The position numbers were made by a program, and so were the translations under genes. A stretch of DNA of 64,000 nt, taken from contig NZ_MSDF01000052.1 in the NCBI RefSeq assembly GCF_002022275.1, positions 287,133 to 351,132 on the forward strand, given 5' to 3'. Within the stretch, counting starts at the first letter, position 1; each line of letters begins with the position of its first letter. The stretch comes from Pseudomonas fluorescens (lineage in GTDB: Bacteria > Pseudomonadota > Gammaproteobacteria > Pseudomonadales > Pseudomonadaceae). This document shows positions 52,341-61,943 of the stretch, one piece after another. A model generated the notes under the pieces. It saw nothing but the letters and a program-made list of their open reading frames with translations. It was not told the DNA's origin and searched no databases.

Positions 52341-53248
52341 CGCTGCAAGCCTGTGCCCGGGGTGGCGCACAGTTCCACCAGCCAATCGATGAAGACCCGC
52401 ACCCGCTGGGACAATTGACGATGGGGCGGGTACAGCGCGGTCAATGCCATTGTCGGTGGCGGATACTCGGTGAGTACTTCCACCAGGGTTCCCTCGGCCA
52501 GTTGCCGCCGTGCGTGATAGTACGGCGCCTGGATCAGCCCATAGCCGGCCTCGCACGCTGCGAAATAGCCGTCGGCACTGTTAACCGCCACCCTTTTCGG
52601 CAGATTGATCTCGCGCAGCTGCGTGCCGACCTGGAACTCCAGGCCAAAGCGTTTGCCGCTGGCGCTGGAAACATATTCAACCATCTGATGCCCGGCCAAA
52701 TCGTCCAATATGCCGGGCACGCCGAAGCGCTCCAGGTAGCCGGGGCTGGCCAGGGTCAGTTGATCCATCATCGCCAAAGGGCGCGCGACCAACGATTCGT
52801 CCAGTGCGAGGCCCCCACGCAGCACGCAATCCACGCCCTCGCGAATCAGGTCCACCGTGCGGTCATTGAGGCCGATTTCCAGCTCGATCTGCGGGTAACG
52901 CGCCGTAAACGCCGGCAATGCCGGAATAACGATCAACCGGCCGATGCCCGACGGCATGTCGATACTCAAGGTGCCGCGCGGGTTCTGGCGGCTGGCGGAA
53001 AACACTGCCTCGGTTTCTTCCAGGTCTGTGAGCAACTGGACGCAGCGTTGGTAGTACGCGGCGCCATCCAGTGTAGGGCTGACCTGACGCGTGGTGCGTT
53101 GCAACAACTGCACGCCCAGGTGAGCTTCCAGCTGCTTGATCAGAATGGTCACCGAGGCCCGTGGCAATTGCAGGCTGTCGGCCGCCTTGGCGAAACCGCC
53201 CAATTCAACAATCCGGGTAAACACGCGCATGGCGTTAAAACGGTCCAA
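52337..53248 (-). CDS. LysR-family transcriptional regulator
   Basis: A 303-residue LysR protein of the DsdC/AaeR-like group starting MDRFNAMRVFTRIVELGGF. The helix-turn-helix is KAADSLQLPRASVTILIKQL and the effector domain includes EGVDCVLRGGLALDESL. It diverges from the aldo/keto reductase at 53368 across 119 bases and probably controls it. Its stop overlaps that of the convergent AraC gene by four bases. Confidence 0.9.
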   Translation of the reverse strand: MDRFNAMRVFTRIVELGGFAKAADSLQLPRASVTILIKQLEAHLGVQLLQRTTRQVSPTLDGAAYYQRCVQLLTDLEETEAVFSASRQNPRGTLSIDMPSGIGRLIVIPALPAFTARYPQIELEIGLNDRTVDLIREGVDCVLRGGLALDESLVARPLAMMDQLTLASPGYLERFGVPGILDDLAGHQMVEYVSSASGKRFGLEFQVGTQLREINLPKRVAVNSADGYFAACEAGYGLIQAPYYHARRQLAEGTLVEVLTEYPPPTMALTALYPPHRQLSQRVRVFIDWLVELCATPGTGLQR

Positions 53249-53367
53249 GGGCGGGCCCTCATGGTGATTATTTAGATTTTACGAACAGTGATAGCACTTT
53301 TAGCCGGTTTATCGCGCTTTTGTCGAGGTTGACAATGGGGACCTACTCACCCACAGGAGCTGAACCC

Positions 53368-54363
53368 ATGCACACCCGTCAACTCGGCAAAAACGGCCCC
53401 CTCGTCAGCGCCATCGGCCTCGGCTGCATGGGCATGACCGATTTCTACACCCCCGGCACCGACACCACCGAAGCCACCGCCACCCTGCACCGCGCGCTGG
53501 AATTGGGTGTCAACTTCCTCGACACCGCCGACATGTATGGCCCCCACACCAATGAAACGCTGATCGGCAAGGCCATCGTCGGCAAACGTGATCAAGTCTT
53601 TCTGGCGAGCAAATTCGGCATCGTGCGCGACCCGGCGAACCCTGCGTTGCGCGGTGTGAATGGCCGTCCTGAATACATTCGCGATGCCATCAACGGCACG
53701 CTGAAACGCCTCGGCGTGGAAACGCTCGACCTGTATTACCAGCATCGCATCGACCCGGACGTCGCCATCGAAGAAACCGTCGGCGCCATGGCCGAATTGG
53801 TCAAGCAAGGCAAAGTGCGTTACCTGGGCCTGAGCGAAGCCTCGGCCACCACCCTGGAACGCGCGCACAAGGTGCACCCCATCAGCGCCCTGCAAAGCGA
53901 ATACTCGTTGTGGAGCCGCGACCAGGAAGACAACGGCTGCCTCGCTGCCTGCCAACGGCTGGGCATCGCATTCGTGCCCTACAGCCCGCTAGGCCGGGGT
54001 TTTTTGACCGGCGCCCTGAAAAGCCCCGACGACTTTGACGCCGATGACTACCGCCGGTTCAGCCCGCGCTTTCAGGGCGAGAACTTCGCCAAAAATCTGT
54101 TGCTGGTCAAACAAGTGCAGGCACTGGCGGCGGACAAAGGGGTGACAGCCGGGCAACTGGCGCTGGCGTGGGTGCTGGCCCAGGGCGATTACCTCATCCC
54201 GATTCCCGGGACCAAACAACGCAAATACCTGGAAGAAAATGTGGCGGCGGTTTCGCTCAGCCTCAGCGCCACAGAACGGGCGGCGCTGGAGTCGATTTTT
54301 CCGGCGGATGCCACGGCGGGTCTGCGCTATCCGGCAGAAGTGATGGGCATGCTCAATCAATAG
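53368..54363 (+). CDS. Aldo/keto reductase
   Basis: A 331-residue NADPH-dependent aldo/keto reductase of the YajO/AKR13-like group. The tetrad is visible as Asp in NFLDTADMYGPHT (with Tyr), Lys in LASKFGIV and His in YYQHRIDP. NADPH-binding residues lie in IPIPGTKQRKYLEEN. The ATG at 53368 follows AGGAG. Such enzymes reduce aldehydes and are often induced by electrophiles through a divergent LysR regulator, as here. Confidence 0.9.
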   Translation: MHTRQLGKNGPLVSAIGLGCMGMTDFYTPGTDTTEATATLHRALELGVNFLDTADMYGPHTNETLIGKAIVGKRDQVFLASKFGIVRDPANPALRGVNGRPEYIRDAINGTLKRLGVETLDLYYQHRIDPDVAIEETVGAMAELVKQGKVRYLGLSEASATTLERAHKVHPISALQSEYSLWSRDQEDNGCLAACQRLGIAFVPYSPLGRGFLTGALKSPDDFDADDYRRFSPRFQGENFAKNLLLVKQVQALAADKGVTAGQLALAWVLAQGDYLIPIPGTKQRKYLEENVAAVSLSLSATERAALESIFPADATAGLRYPAEVMGMLNQ

Positions 54364-54370
54364 CCACAGC

Positions 54371-54401
54371 ATTCAGGGGTGCCCGCTGGGTGCCCCTGAA
54401 T
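54371..54401 (+). terminator. Stem-loop after the aldo/keto reductase
   Basis: ATTCAGGGG (54371-54379) pairs perfectly with CCCCTGAAT (54393-54401), 7 bases after the stop, with a further CCC/GGG pair inside the loop. No strong T run follows, but the position and stability fit a terminator. Confidence 0.6.
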
Positions 54402-54503
54402 ATCTTGCACCATGGTACCTAAAGCTCCTTCCTTCGAAGCCGATAGCCCGTCGAAGCTCTAACAAAGCCGCGTCGACAATAAACGCTTCGTAAGGACGGC
54501 CCC

Positions 54504-56498
54504 ATGCCCCCACTGCGCTCTATCCAAGCCCGCTATACCCTGTTTCTGGTGCTGTTCGTCCTTGTGTTAATGGTGTTGACCGTCGTCGGCATCGGCCAGT
54601 TGGTCGCGCCCCAGCTGCGCCACACCGAAGAACAGGTGGTGCTCAACCGCGTCGCCGAGGTGGCCGAACAGATCAAGGGCGAACTGAACAAGGTTCAGGC
54701 CCAGCAACGCAGCATCACCCAAACCATTCCCCTGCTCGACAGCGATGCAATCGACAAGGTCCTGCCTGGCCTCGTCGACCAGTACGGCGAACTGAAAGTG
54801 TTCGGCGGCGGTATCTGGCCGCTTCCCAATCAGCGCGCCCAGGGGCGTAACAAATTCAGCACCTTCTGGCACCGCGATGCCTCGGGCAAGCTGGCCGTCA
54901 ACACGTTCTGGAACAGCGACGCTGCCCCCAATTACTACGACCAGAGCTGGTACAAGGGCGGCCTCGCCTCGCCGCGCGGCCAATGCGCCTGGGCCGCGGC
55001 TTACAAGGACGATGCCAGCCAGGAGCCGCGCACTAACTGCGCCATGGCGATCCAGCGCGATGGCGCGGCCTACGGCGTCGCCACCATCGACGTGACCCTC
55101 GGCTTCTTCAACGACCTGGTGGCCAGCAAAGAAAAAGACATCGGCGGCCAGATGTTGATCGTCGAAGGCGACGGCAAGATCATCAGCAACAGCTCGCGCA
55201 TCAACAGCCCGGTGGTGTTGAAGAACATCAGCGAACTGGCCGGCTCCTCGGCCTTTGCCGCCCAGGTCAGCAAAGCCCTGGCCCAGCGCGACAAAGGCCT
55301 GCAACGCAGCGAATTCGACAACGGCGGCGTGGCCAGCACGTTCTACCTGCGCCCGATCGAAGGTACGCCGTGGTTCCTCGCCACCGCCCTGCCCACCTCG
55401 CTGATCACCGCCCAACGCGATGACGTGCTCGGCACCCTGGCCATGTTGCAGATTCCGATGGTGCTGTTGCTGGTGCTGCTGGCGGCTTATGCAATTCGCC
55501 AACTGGTGCAACGCATGAAGTCGCTGAAAACCAACATCGACGCGCTGTCTGCCGGCGATGCCGACCTGACGCGGCGCATTACCATTCGCGCCGAAGACGA
55601 ACTGGGCGCCATCGGTCACTCGGTGAACCACTTTATCGTCTACCTGCAAAACATGATCGGCGAGGTGACTCAGGCCACGGCAGCCATGTCTTCCGGCCTG
55701 CAACAACTGCAGCACACCTCGGCCCATACCAACCAGATTCTGGTGCGGCACGCCTCGGAGACCGACCAGACAGTCACCGCCATCACCGAGATGAGCTCCA
55801 CCGCCGACACGGTCGCGCAGAATGCCGCCGAAACCGCCGCCTTTACCCAGCGCGCCAATGAGCACGCCGACCGCTCACGCGTGGTGGTGGGTGAAGCGTC
55901 CACCAGCGTCAGCGCGCTGATCGGAGAAGTGTCCAGCGCCACGCACACCGTGGAAGCCATGCGCCAGGACGCCGCGCGCATCACTGAAACCCTCGGCGTG
56001 ATCGGCGCCATTGCTGGCCAGACCAACCTGTTGGCGCTCAACGCGGCCATTGAAGCCGCGCGTGCCGGTGAGCAAGGCCGCGGGTTTGCGGTGGTGGCGG
56101 ATGAAGTGCGTGCACTGGCGGCACGCACCCAAGCCAGCACCTCGCAAATCAACGAGATGCTTGCGCGCCTGACCACGGGCGTGAGTTCCTCCGTGGCGGC
56201 CATGGAAAATACCCAGGCCAGCTGTCAATCGGCGGCGGATGCCACGGCGCGGGTCAACACCGGGCTGGACGAGATGGCCGGCTCTGTCAGCCATATCAAC
56301 AACCTCAGCACCCAGATCGCCACGGCAGCCGAGCAGCAAAGCGCGGTGACCGAGGAGATCAACCGCAGCATGGTGCAGATCCGACATATGGTTGAGGAGC
56401 TGGTGGAAAGCGGCCACGCCACCGAAACCAATACGCGCAGCCTGCTGGATGCCAATGGCCGCGTGATCGCACTGATGAGCCGCTTCAAAGTGCGCTGA
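54504..56498 (+). CDS. Methyl-accepting chemotaxis protein with Cache sensor
   Basis: A 664-residue chemoreceptor. The layout is membrane helix 1 (about 11-33), a periplasmic dCache-like domain (about 35-310, with NYYDQSWYKGG and GVATIDVTLGFFNDL), helix 2 (about 312-335), HAMP (about 335-390), and the signalling domain with the hairpin tip IAGQTNLLALNAAIEAARAG. The ligand is not predictable; Cache receptors of Pseudomonas bind amino acids, organic acids or amines. No C-terminal CheR-docking pentapeptide is seen. Confidence 0.92.
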   Translation: MPPLRSIQARYTLFLVLFVLVLMVLTVVGIGQLVAPQLRHTEEQVVLNRVAEVAEQIKGELNKVQAQQRSITQTIPLLDSDAIDKVLPGLVDQYGELKVFGGGIWPLPNQRAQGRNKFSTFWHRDASGKLAVNTFWNSDAAPNYYDQSWYKGGLASPRGQCAWAAAYKDDASQEPRTNCAMAIQRDGAAYGVATIDVTLGFFNDLVASKEKDIGGQMLIVEGDGKIISNSSRINSPVVLKNISELAGSSAFAAQVSKALAQRDKGLQRSEFDNGGVASTFYLRPIEGTPWFLATALPTSLITAQRDDVLGTLAMLQIPMVLLLVLLAAYAIRQLVQRMKSLKTNIDALSAGDADLTRRITIRAEDELGAIGHSVNHFIVYLQNMIGEVTQATAAMSSGLQQLQHTSAHTNQILVRHASETDQTVTAITEMSSTADTVAQNAAETAAFTQRANEHADRSRVVVGEASTSVSALIGEVSSATHTVEAMRQDAARITETLGVIGAIAGQTNLLALNAAIEAARAGEQGRGFAVVADEVRALAARTQASTSQINEMLARLTTGVSSSVAAMENTQASCQSAADATARVNTGLDEMAGSVSHINNLSTQIATAAEQQSAVTEEINRSMVQIRHMVEELVESGHATETNTRSLLDANGRVIALMSRFKVR

Positions 56499-56511
56499 TA
56501 AATTACTGAGA

Positions 56512-56536
56512 CACTCCCGTGCAATGCGCGGGAGTG
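56512..56536 (+). terminator. Stem-loop after the chemoreceptor gene
   Basis: CACTCCCG (56512-56519) and CGGGAGTG (56529-56536) form a perfect 8-bp stem with a 9-base loop, 13 bases after the stop. The T tract is lacking. Confidence 0.6.
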
Positions 56537-56588
56537 GGACTATTCTGACAGTTCACAGGACGATATCTCGCCACACAGGAGGTGTGTC

Positions 56589-57047
56589 ATGCACGCTGTC
56601 GAGCATCCAGTCCGCCTGGAACGGATCTGCCAGGAACGTTTTATCGAAGCCCCCATCGAGGCGGTCTACAACTATGTGACCCAGCCCGATCGCTGGCACG
56701 AATGGCACCCCACTTCCCTCAGCGCCGACACCGGCACCACCGGCTCCCTGCCGGCCGGCACCCGTTTTACTGAAGTGATCGACCTGCTGGGCGTGCGCGT
56801 GCCCATGAGCTACCGCGTGCAGGTGGCCAAGCCGCCGCAGGAGTTCAAAACCGTGTTCACCTCCCTCGCCGTCGACGGCTCCATCCATTACTTCCTGCAG
56901 CCCCATCGCGGCGGAACGCTGTTCAAACGCGTACTGACTTACGAAACCGAGCTGCAACTGGCGACCTTGCACGTGCGCATGGTCGAGTTGTCCGCCATCG
57001 CGCTCGACCAGCTCAAACACCGCCTGGAAAACACCGCCTTCGTATAA
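56589..57047 (+). CDS. SRPBCC-family protein
   Basis: A 152-residue START/Bet v1-fold protein: ICQERFIEAPIEAVYNYVTQ, then PDRWHEWHPTSLSAD, and a long C-terminal helix (RMVELSAIALDQLKHRLEN). The fold binds hydrophobic ligands in a deep pocket. No enzymatic residue is diagnostic and neighbours give no clue. An AGGAGG-like site lies before the first codons. Confidence 0.8.
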   Translation: MHAVEHPVRLERICQERFIEAPIEAVYNYVTQPDRWHEWHPTSLSADTGTTGSLPAGTRFTEVIDLLGVRVPMSYRVQVAKPPQEFKTVFTSLAVDGSIHYFLQPHRGGTLFKRVLTYETELQLATLHVRMVELSAIALDQLKHRLENTAFV

Positions 57048-57074
57048 TCTTGAAACATTCCTGACACACCTCTC

Positions 57075-57125
57075 CCCCTGTGGGAGCTGGCTTGCCTGCG
57101 ATGAGGCCGTCATGATCGCGGCCTC
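57075..57125. repeat. REP element
   Basis: The consensus-like CCTGTGGGAGCTGGCTTGCC is followed by GAGGCC (57103-57108) and GGCCTC (57120-57125), which form a stem. It matches the well-known Pseudomonas REP vocabulary and lies between two genes. Confidence 0.8.
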
Positions 57126-57146
57126 TTTCGACGTGCGAGCCCTACC

Positions 57147-57593
57147 ATGAAAACCCCATTGCGACTGGCCCTGCTCACCGCCCTGTTCACCACCACCCTC
57201 GCCCAGGCCGCCGACCTGATCCCCATCGACGTGCACCGCGATGCCAATTGCGGTTGCTGCAAAAAACGGATCAGCCATCTGGAAAGCAACGGCTTCAAGG
57301 TCAATGATCACGTGGAAGCCGACATGAGCGCGGTCAAACAGCGCCTCGGCGTCGCGCCACGCCTGGGTTCCTGCCACACCGCCGTGATCGACGGCAAATT
57401 CGTCGAAGGCCATGTGCCAGCCGAGCAAGTGCTGGCCTTGCGCAAGCGTGATGACCTGCTCGGCATCGCCGCGCCGGGCATGCCAATGGGTTCGCCGGGC
57501 ATGGAAGTGGAAGGCCGCAGCGATGCCTATCAGGTGATCGGCCTGACGCGCGACGGCAAGGACGTGGTCGTGGCCGACTACCCGGCGCGCTGA
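57147..57593 (+). CDS. DUF411 family exported metal-binding protein
   Basis: A 148-residue protein with a signal peptide (LRLALLTALFTTTLAQA). The DUF411 domain has the metal motif NCGCCKKRISHLE, a later Cys-His (GSCHTAVIDG) and EGHVPAEQVLAL. Members are periplasmic copper or silver binding proteins. A Met-rich stretch (PGMPMGSPGM) supports copper binding. It is followed 4 bases later by the YqaA-type gene, so the two are likely co-transcribed. Confidence 0.88.
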   Translation: MKTPLRLALLTALFTTTLAQAADLIPIDVHRDANCGCCKKRISHLESNGFKVNDHVEADMSAVKQRLGVAPRLGSCHTAVIDGKFVEGHVPAEQVLALRKRDDLLGIAAPGMPMGSPGMEVEGRSDAYQVIGLTRDGKDVVVADYPAR

Positions 57594-57597
57594 ATAA

Positions 57598-58038
57598 ATG
57601 CTGGCGGGTTACCTGGGGCTGTTTCTCGCGGCATTCGGCGCTGCCACCCTGCTGCCCCTGCAATCAGAAGCCGTGCTGGTCGGGCTGTTGCTCAGCGGGC
57701 ATTACAGCCTGTGGTGGCTGCTGGGCATTGCGACGCTGGGCAATGTGCTCGGCTCGGTGGTCAATTGGTGGCTGGGGCGTTGGGTTGACCGGTTCAAGGA
57801 GCGGCGCTGGTTTCCTGTCAGCGTGCGGCAGCTCGACAAAGCCCGCGGCCATTACGAGCGCTGGGGGCATTGGACGTTGCTGTTGAGCTGGGTGCCGATT
57901 ATTGGTGACCCGCTGACGTTGGTGGCAGGGGTGATGCGTGAGCCGTTGTGGCGGTTTTTGCTGATCGTGACGCTGGCCAAGGGCTTTCGGTACGCCGTCC
58001 TGGTGTTGGTGACGATGCGAGCAATGGTAAGCGAATAA
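57598..58038 (+). CDS. YqaA/DedA-family membrane protein
   Basis: A 146-residue membrane protein of the SNARE-associated (VTT/DedA) family, YqaA branch. It has ATLLPLQSEAVLVGLLLSG, then GNVLGSVVNWWLGRWVDRFK and WGHWTLLLSWVPIIGDPLTL (the conserved P-x-x-G-D-P segment). DedA relatives act in lipid carrier or small-molecule transport. ATG at 57598 lies just after the upstream stop. Confidence 0.85.
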   Translation: MLAGYLGLFLAAFGAATLLPLQSEAVLVGLLLSGHYSLWWLLGIATLGNVLGSVVNWWLGRWVDRFKERRWFPVSVRQLDKARGHYERWGHWTLLLSWVPIIGDPLTLVAGVMREPLWRFLLIVTLAKGFRYAVLVLVTMRAMVSE

Positions 58039-58160
58039 TCTGCCCGACCGTCCGTCGGCACTGTCAATTCTGACAGTAGATACAGCTATTGGTCCAAGCG
58101 CCTTATTCACCTTGCCCGTCGCGCCAACTCTGCGCACACCAACCCAGCAAGGTGATAGAT

Positions 58161-61100
58161 ATGTCCGCCCCTATCGATGACGATCTTATTCCCCCATTTT
58201 CAGGCCGTCCTCCAATTCCGTTGGAAAACGAAAAATATCCGGAAGAAGCCAAATTCGGTTTGGGCAACGCTCATGTAGAGCCCTATGCAATTTTTTGGTT
58301 TACGGCTTGGGTAGGGTTAAGAATAGGCGATTACTTTGGCATGCGTACCTTCGATCATGATAGCCCGGTGGCCAACGCTATAGTTGACGACATTAATAAA
58401 GACCATTACCCCTTGAGAGTCCCTTCCGAACTTATGGTGGAAGGCCTGTTCAACATGTTCGGCCGGGTCGTGAGAGTTGCCAGTCAGAATGAAAGCCGCT
58501 CAGAGCCTGTGCCTATGCTGACGTTGAGAAATGCACCCGGAGGCCGGGATGTAAGGCCGTTTGAGAAATATCACAGCAACTTTGTAATGAAACTCCGCGA
58601 TTTGCCGCATAATACGATCATCGATAAGACGATTGCTAAAACCGGTTTTTATATCACGATTGAGCAATATCTGTTTATCCGCAAAAACGACCGGGTGCGA
58701 GTCTTCTATGATGGCGTATTGATTCAGCACATTATAAGCCCGGAACAGGCCGAGGGGGCCGAGGCTATCGATATACTTATCCCCCCTGAAGTTATCACTA
58801 AAGGTAATCAGCTGGGTAAGGTGGGCCTCGCGTTTACGGTGAAAAATGTAATGGGGGAAGGCCCTAAGGATGAATATATATACTCTGAGCCCATCTTGAT
58901 AGAAACTGACTTACGCAGTGGCCTGCTTCCAACCCCATTCTTATATGTGAACGATGAGGAAACCAGGCAACTCAATCTGACCGAAAGCAAAATGGCCACC
59001 ATTGTGTTGGAGGTCGAACCCGATCGCAAGTCACCTGCACCTGCGCCAGCCAGACGGAATAAGATTGTAGTCGTTGTAAAAACAACCAATGCACAGGGCG
59101 TTGAAGTTGAAACCAAGCGACTGGAACCCGTCATCGACCTAAACCGAGGTCACGAGTCAATCCCAATCAACTACAGCGTTTTTGCAACAGTACCGAGTGG
59201 GTTTGTTCGCCTAAGCTTCGAGTCGTACGACTTCAACGGGCTCGTCATAGGTGTGTCCGGCACCACCGTCATCTTCGTAACAGGTCAAGCAGCGGTGCTG
59301 CCGGCGGCGACTGTCAGCCCTGAAGAGGCGGGACTGGTTTCATCGGCGTTGGATCTCACCGTTCACATACCTGTGTATACGCCTCATAAACCGGAATATC
59401 TGGAAACTTTGGAGGCCCAACAGGAAAAGCCCGGCGGTGGGCTAGAAGTATTTACCCAACTGCAACTGGCAGGAGCGCCCGGAGGGGATCGCACCATTCC
59501 CCAGAAAGCGCTTGCCAAGTTCGCACATAACGGGCCGGTTACGCTATTTTACAGCGTCAACACCGGCACGGGCGCCCCACCCTTCGTGTCAGATGAACGA
59601 ATCATAGTAGTTGACGGGCGAAATGAAGAGTTGGACGCGCCGTATTTAGCGGGCGTTGAAGATGGAAACTTCGATCCTTCTCAGCAAGCCGGTCGAAACG
59701 CAACGGTAACAATCCCTTATCCACTCACAAAGAAGGGTGACACGGTCGCCTTGGCCTTGATAGGGCAAAAGGCGGGCGGGTCGTTTTCGACTACTTTCAA
59801 TATCACCACGGCGACCGAAGGCCTCACGTTACCGCAGCTAGAAAATTTGATCCCTGAGGCGATCATAAGCAAGAATCTCGGCAGCAGCTTTAGCCTGGGA
59901 TATAGCGTGATCAGTGGTAACAGCGTCCAGCGCTCTAAGTTAACCAACGTTACTGTCGGCCCAGCAGTGAAACTGCAGATCCCGTTCGTGCCAGAAGCTG
60001 GCACCATCCAAACGACACTTGAGCCGCGCGCCGCGATCCAGGGTGCCACGGTTGTAATCCGCGTAACGCCCATGCGGGCCACCGACAGATTTAAGGTTTT
60101 TTTTAAAGGCGCGTATGGCGTCAGTGATTACGAAACGTCGGTAGCTGGAAATCCAGTCACTAACGAAGTGAGTGTGGTAGTCCCGGCTCAGTATGTTGCA
60201 AAAGCGCTTAGGCCAGAAGGCAACAGGCTCAAAGTAGGGTATACCTTTAATCGTGGACTATCCGAGTACAAATCCGACGTATTGGAAATTGATCTTCTGC
60301 CTCATCAGCCCCGTGTATCAGCGAGCATTGACGGGCTGGAAAATGGCGCGATGCTGGAGACTTATGCGCTGACACCGAAAAGCCAGATAGTTGTCGAGCC
60401 TTGGGATTTGATACACAAAAATCAAAAAGTAACGTTGAAGATGGCTTTCATTAAAAGTGATGGCACGGAATCAGTTCAGAACATTCTTACCGCCGAACCA
60501 GTTACCCAAAGTCAAGTCACCAACGGATTGGTCCTGCCCACGCCGGTGGATGAGCTGAAGACCGCCAAAGAAGGCAGCAATATATCGTTGCGGCTTTGGG
60601 TTAATTTCACCGAATCGTCCGCTATCACTACAGCACTGGAATTCCCTACCCGCAACTATACTGTCAAAACATTGCCTTCCACCTTACCGCACCCCACACT
60701 TGTTGCGGGATCAAGTACTGGACCGTCGGTGACAGTCCCCGCTTTGAATCTGGCAAGTAATGTTCTGGTCAATGCGGCCTACCCGGGCATGCTTAAAACT
60801 GACCTGATCACCCTGACGTGGTATCACCAAAATGGCTCGTTTGTTTCACTGGTGCTGAATGGCTCGGCCACAGGCCCGGTGCCATTCAATTTTGCCCCCC
60901 TTCAAGTACAGCACAACAGTGTAAACACCACTATACGGTTAAAATATACAGTACAGCGCGGCACTAAAATTACCACCTCTGCAGAACAAACAGTGAGGAT
61001 AAGTGCAATTCCGCCAGCCAACCTTTCCTTGCCCACACTTAACGGCCAAGCCAGCGGCACTGCGCTGGATAGAAATACCTTTTCGGGGCCAGTGACGCTG

Positions 61101-61790
61101 AGAATCTCGCCGTGGCCTCTTGCCAAAGCAGGACAACGGATATTCGTAAAACTTTCTGGAACAGGGGGTACACGTTATGTAGTCAATCGTGTGATCAGCG
61201 TAGCGGAAGCCGCAAATGGCTTTGTTCATTCAGTCCCACGCAGTGATATTTTAGCGTACGGCTTAAATACGTTGACCGTGATTCAGTACGTCGTTACTTT
61301 TGATGCTGACCCAACTGAATCTAGGGGCGTTGCGTCTCACGCCGTTTCATATTTTAATACGGATTCCTTCGTGTACAGATTTCAGACCTTTGTTAACGGC
61401 ACCGCTCCATGGAGCATCGGAAACGCTGGTGCAGGGGTGAAATTTTTAAGTGGGGGAATACTATTGTTTAGCAACCCTAACGCAACAAATGCTGGCACGT
61501 TACTTTCCACAACGCTCAACTTTAACACCGCGCACACCTATCAAATAAGGTATCCGGTCTGGAATGTTGGCGGTTTAACAGCCCCGCCACCTGTAATCGC
61601 TATTGGGGTGGGTAACAAGTTTGTTCTGAATCCGTACACAGTCACCTATACTGGTCTCCCCTGGATGACACTTATTCATAATTTCACACCCTCAGCAAAC
61701 GGACCACAGCAAGTTACAATAAGCAACTATCAGAACGCAAAAAACAGCTACCTTTACAACTGCTGGGTGGATATCGTCCGCTTAACTTGA
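58161..61790 (+). CDS. Large AT-rich protein of beta-sandwich-like repeats, no signal peptide
   Basis: A 1,209-residue protein. ATG at 58161 (MSAPIDDDLIPPFSGRPP) follows AAGGTGA; an upstream frame of 24 codons lacks support. It is Thr/Val/Ser/Pro-rich with many short strands and Asn/Gly turns. Roughly 110-130-residue modules recur with a pattern of Leu-x-x-Pro-x-Leu, a VTLRISPW or IVVEPW strand, then Gly-Gln and a valine strand. Examples start at NLSLPTLNGQASGTALDR, RVSASIDGLENGAMLETY and HPTLVAGSSTGPSVTVPA. The C-terminus (about the last 130 residues) looks like a separate lectin-like domain. No signal or autotransporter is present. Base composition is clearly AT-richer than neighbours. Function unknown. 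Confidence 0.65.
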   Translation: MSAPIDDDLIPPFSGRPPIPLENEKYPEEAKFGLGNAHVEPYAIFWFTAWVGLRIGDYFGMRTFDHDSPVANAIVDDINKDHYPLRVPSELMVEGLFNMFGRVVRVASQNESRSEPVPMLTLRNAPGGRDVRPFEKYHSNFVMKLRDLPHNTIIDKTIAKTGFYITIEQYLFIRKNDRVRVFYDGVLIQHIISPEQAEGAEAIDILIPPEVITKGNQLGKVGLAFTVKNVMGEGPKDEYIYSEPILIETDLRSGLLPTPFLYVNDEETRQLNLTESKMATIVLEVEPDRKSPAPAPARRNKIVVVVKTTNAQGVEVETKRLEPVIDLNRGHESIPINYSVFATVPSGFVRLSFESYDFNGLVIGVSGTTVIFVTGQAAVLPAATVSPEEAGLVSSALDLTVHIPVYTPHKPEYLETLEAQQEKPGGGLEVFTQLQLAGAPGGDRTIPQKALAKFAHNGPVTLFYSVNTGTGAPPFVSDERIIVVDGRNEELDAPYLAGVEDGNFDPSQQAGRNATVTIPYPLTKKGDTVALALIGQKAGGSFSTTFNITTATEGLTLPQLENLIPEAIISKNLGSSFSLGYSVISGNSVQRSKLTNVTVGPAVKLQIPFVPEAGTIQTTLEPRAAIQGATVVIRVTPMRATDRFKVFFKGAYGVSDYETSVAGNPVTNEVSVVVPAQYVAKALRPEGNRLKVGYTFNRGLSEYKSDVLEIDLLPHQPRVSASIDGLENGAMLETYALTPKSQIVVEPWDLIHKNQKVTLKMAFIKSDGTESVQNILTAEPVTQSQVTNGLVLPTPVDELKTAKEGSNISLRLWVNFTESSAITTALEFPTRNYTVKTLPSTLPHPTLVAGSSTGPSVTVPALNLASNVLVNAAYPGMLKTDLITLTWYHQNGSFVSLVLNGSATGPVPFNFAPLQVQHNSVNTTIRLKYTVQRGTKITTSAEQTVRISAIPPANLSLPTLNGQASGTALDRNTFSGPVTLRISPWPLAKAGQRIFVKLSGTGGTRYVVNRVISVAEAANGFVHSVPRSDILAYGLNTLTVIQYVVTFDADPTESRGVASHAVSYFNTDSFVYRFQTFVNGTAPWSIGNAGAGVKFLSGGILLFSNPNATNAGTLLSTTLNFNTAHTYQIRYPVWNVGGLTAPPPVIAIGVGNKFVLNPYTVTYTGLPWMTLIHNFTPSANGPQQVTISNYQNAKNSYLYNCWVDIVRLT

Positions 61791-61808
61791 TCGATTACAG
61801 GCCCTAAG

Positions 61809-61841
61809 CGGGACAGTTCCCCGAAACCGGGATCTGTCCCG
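61809..61841. repeat. Palindromic element after the large repeat protein
   Basis: CGGGACAG (61809-61816) pairs perfectly with CTGTCCCG (61834-61841), with a further TCCC/GGGA pairing inside. It starts 19 bases after the stop codon. No T run follows. It could be a terminator or one of the dispersed GGGACAG-type palindromes of Pseudomonas. Confidence 0.55.
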
Positions 61842-61943
61842 TCGCCCAACTCGCCCGCGCGTTGCACTTTCTAAGGTACTGAAATTAATCTGCTCTTAAT
61901 CGCCCAACAATAGTGTCCGAGTGACCTTTCTCGGAGATTACTC

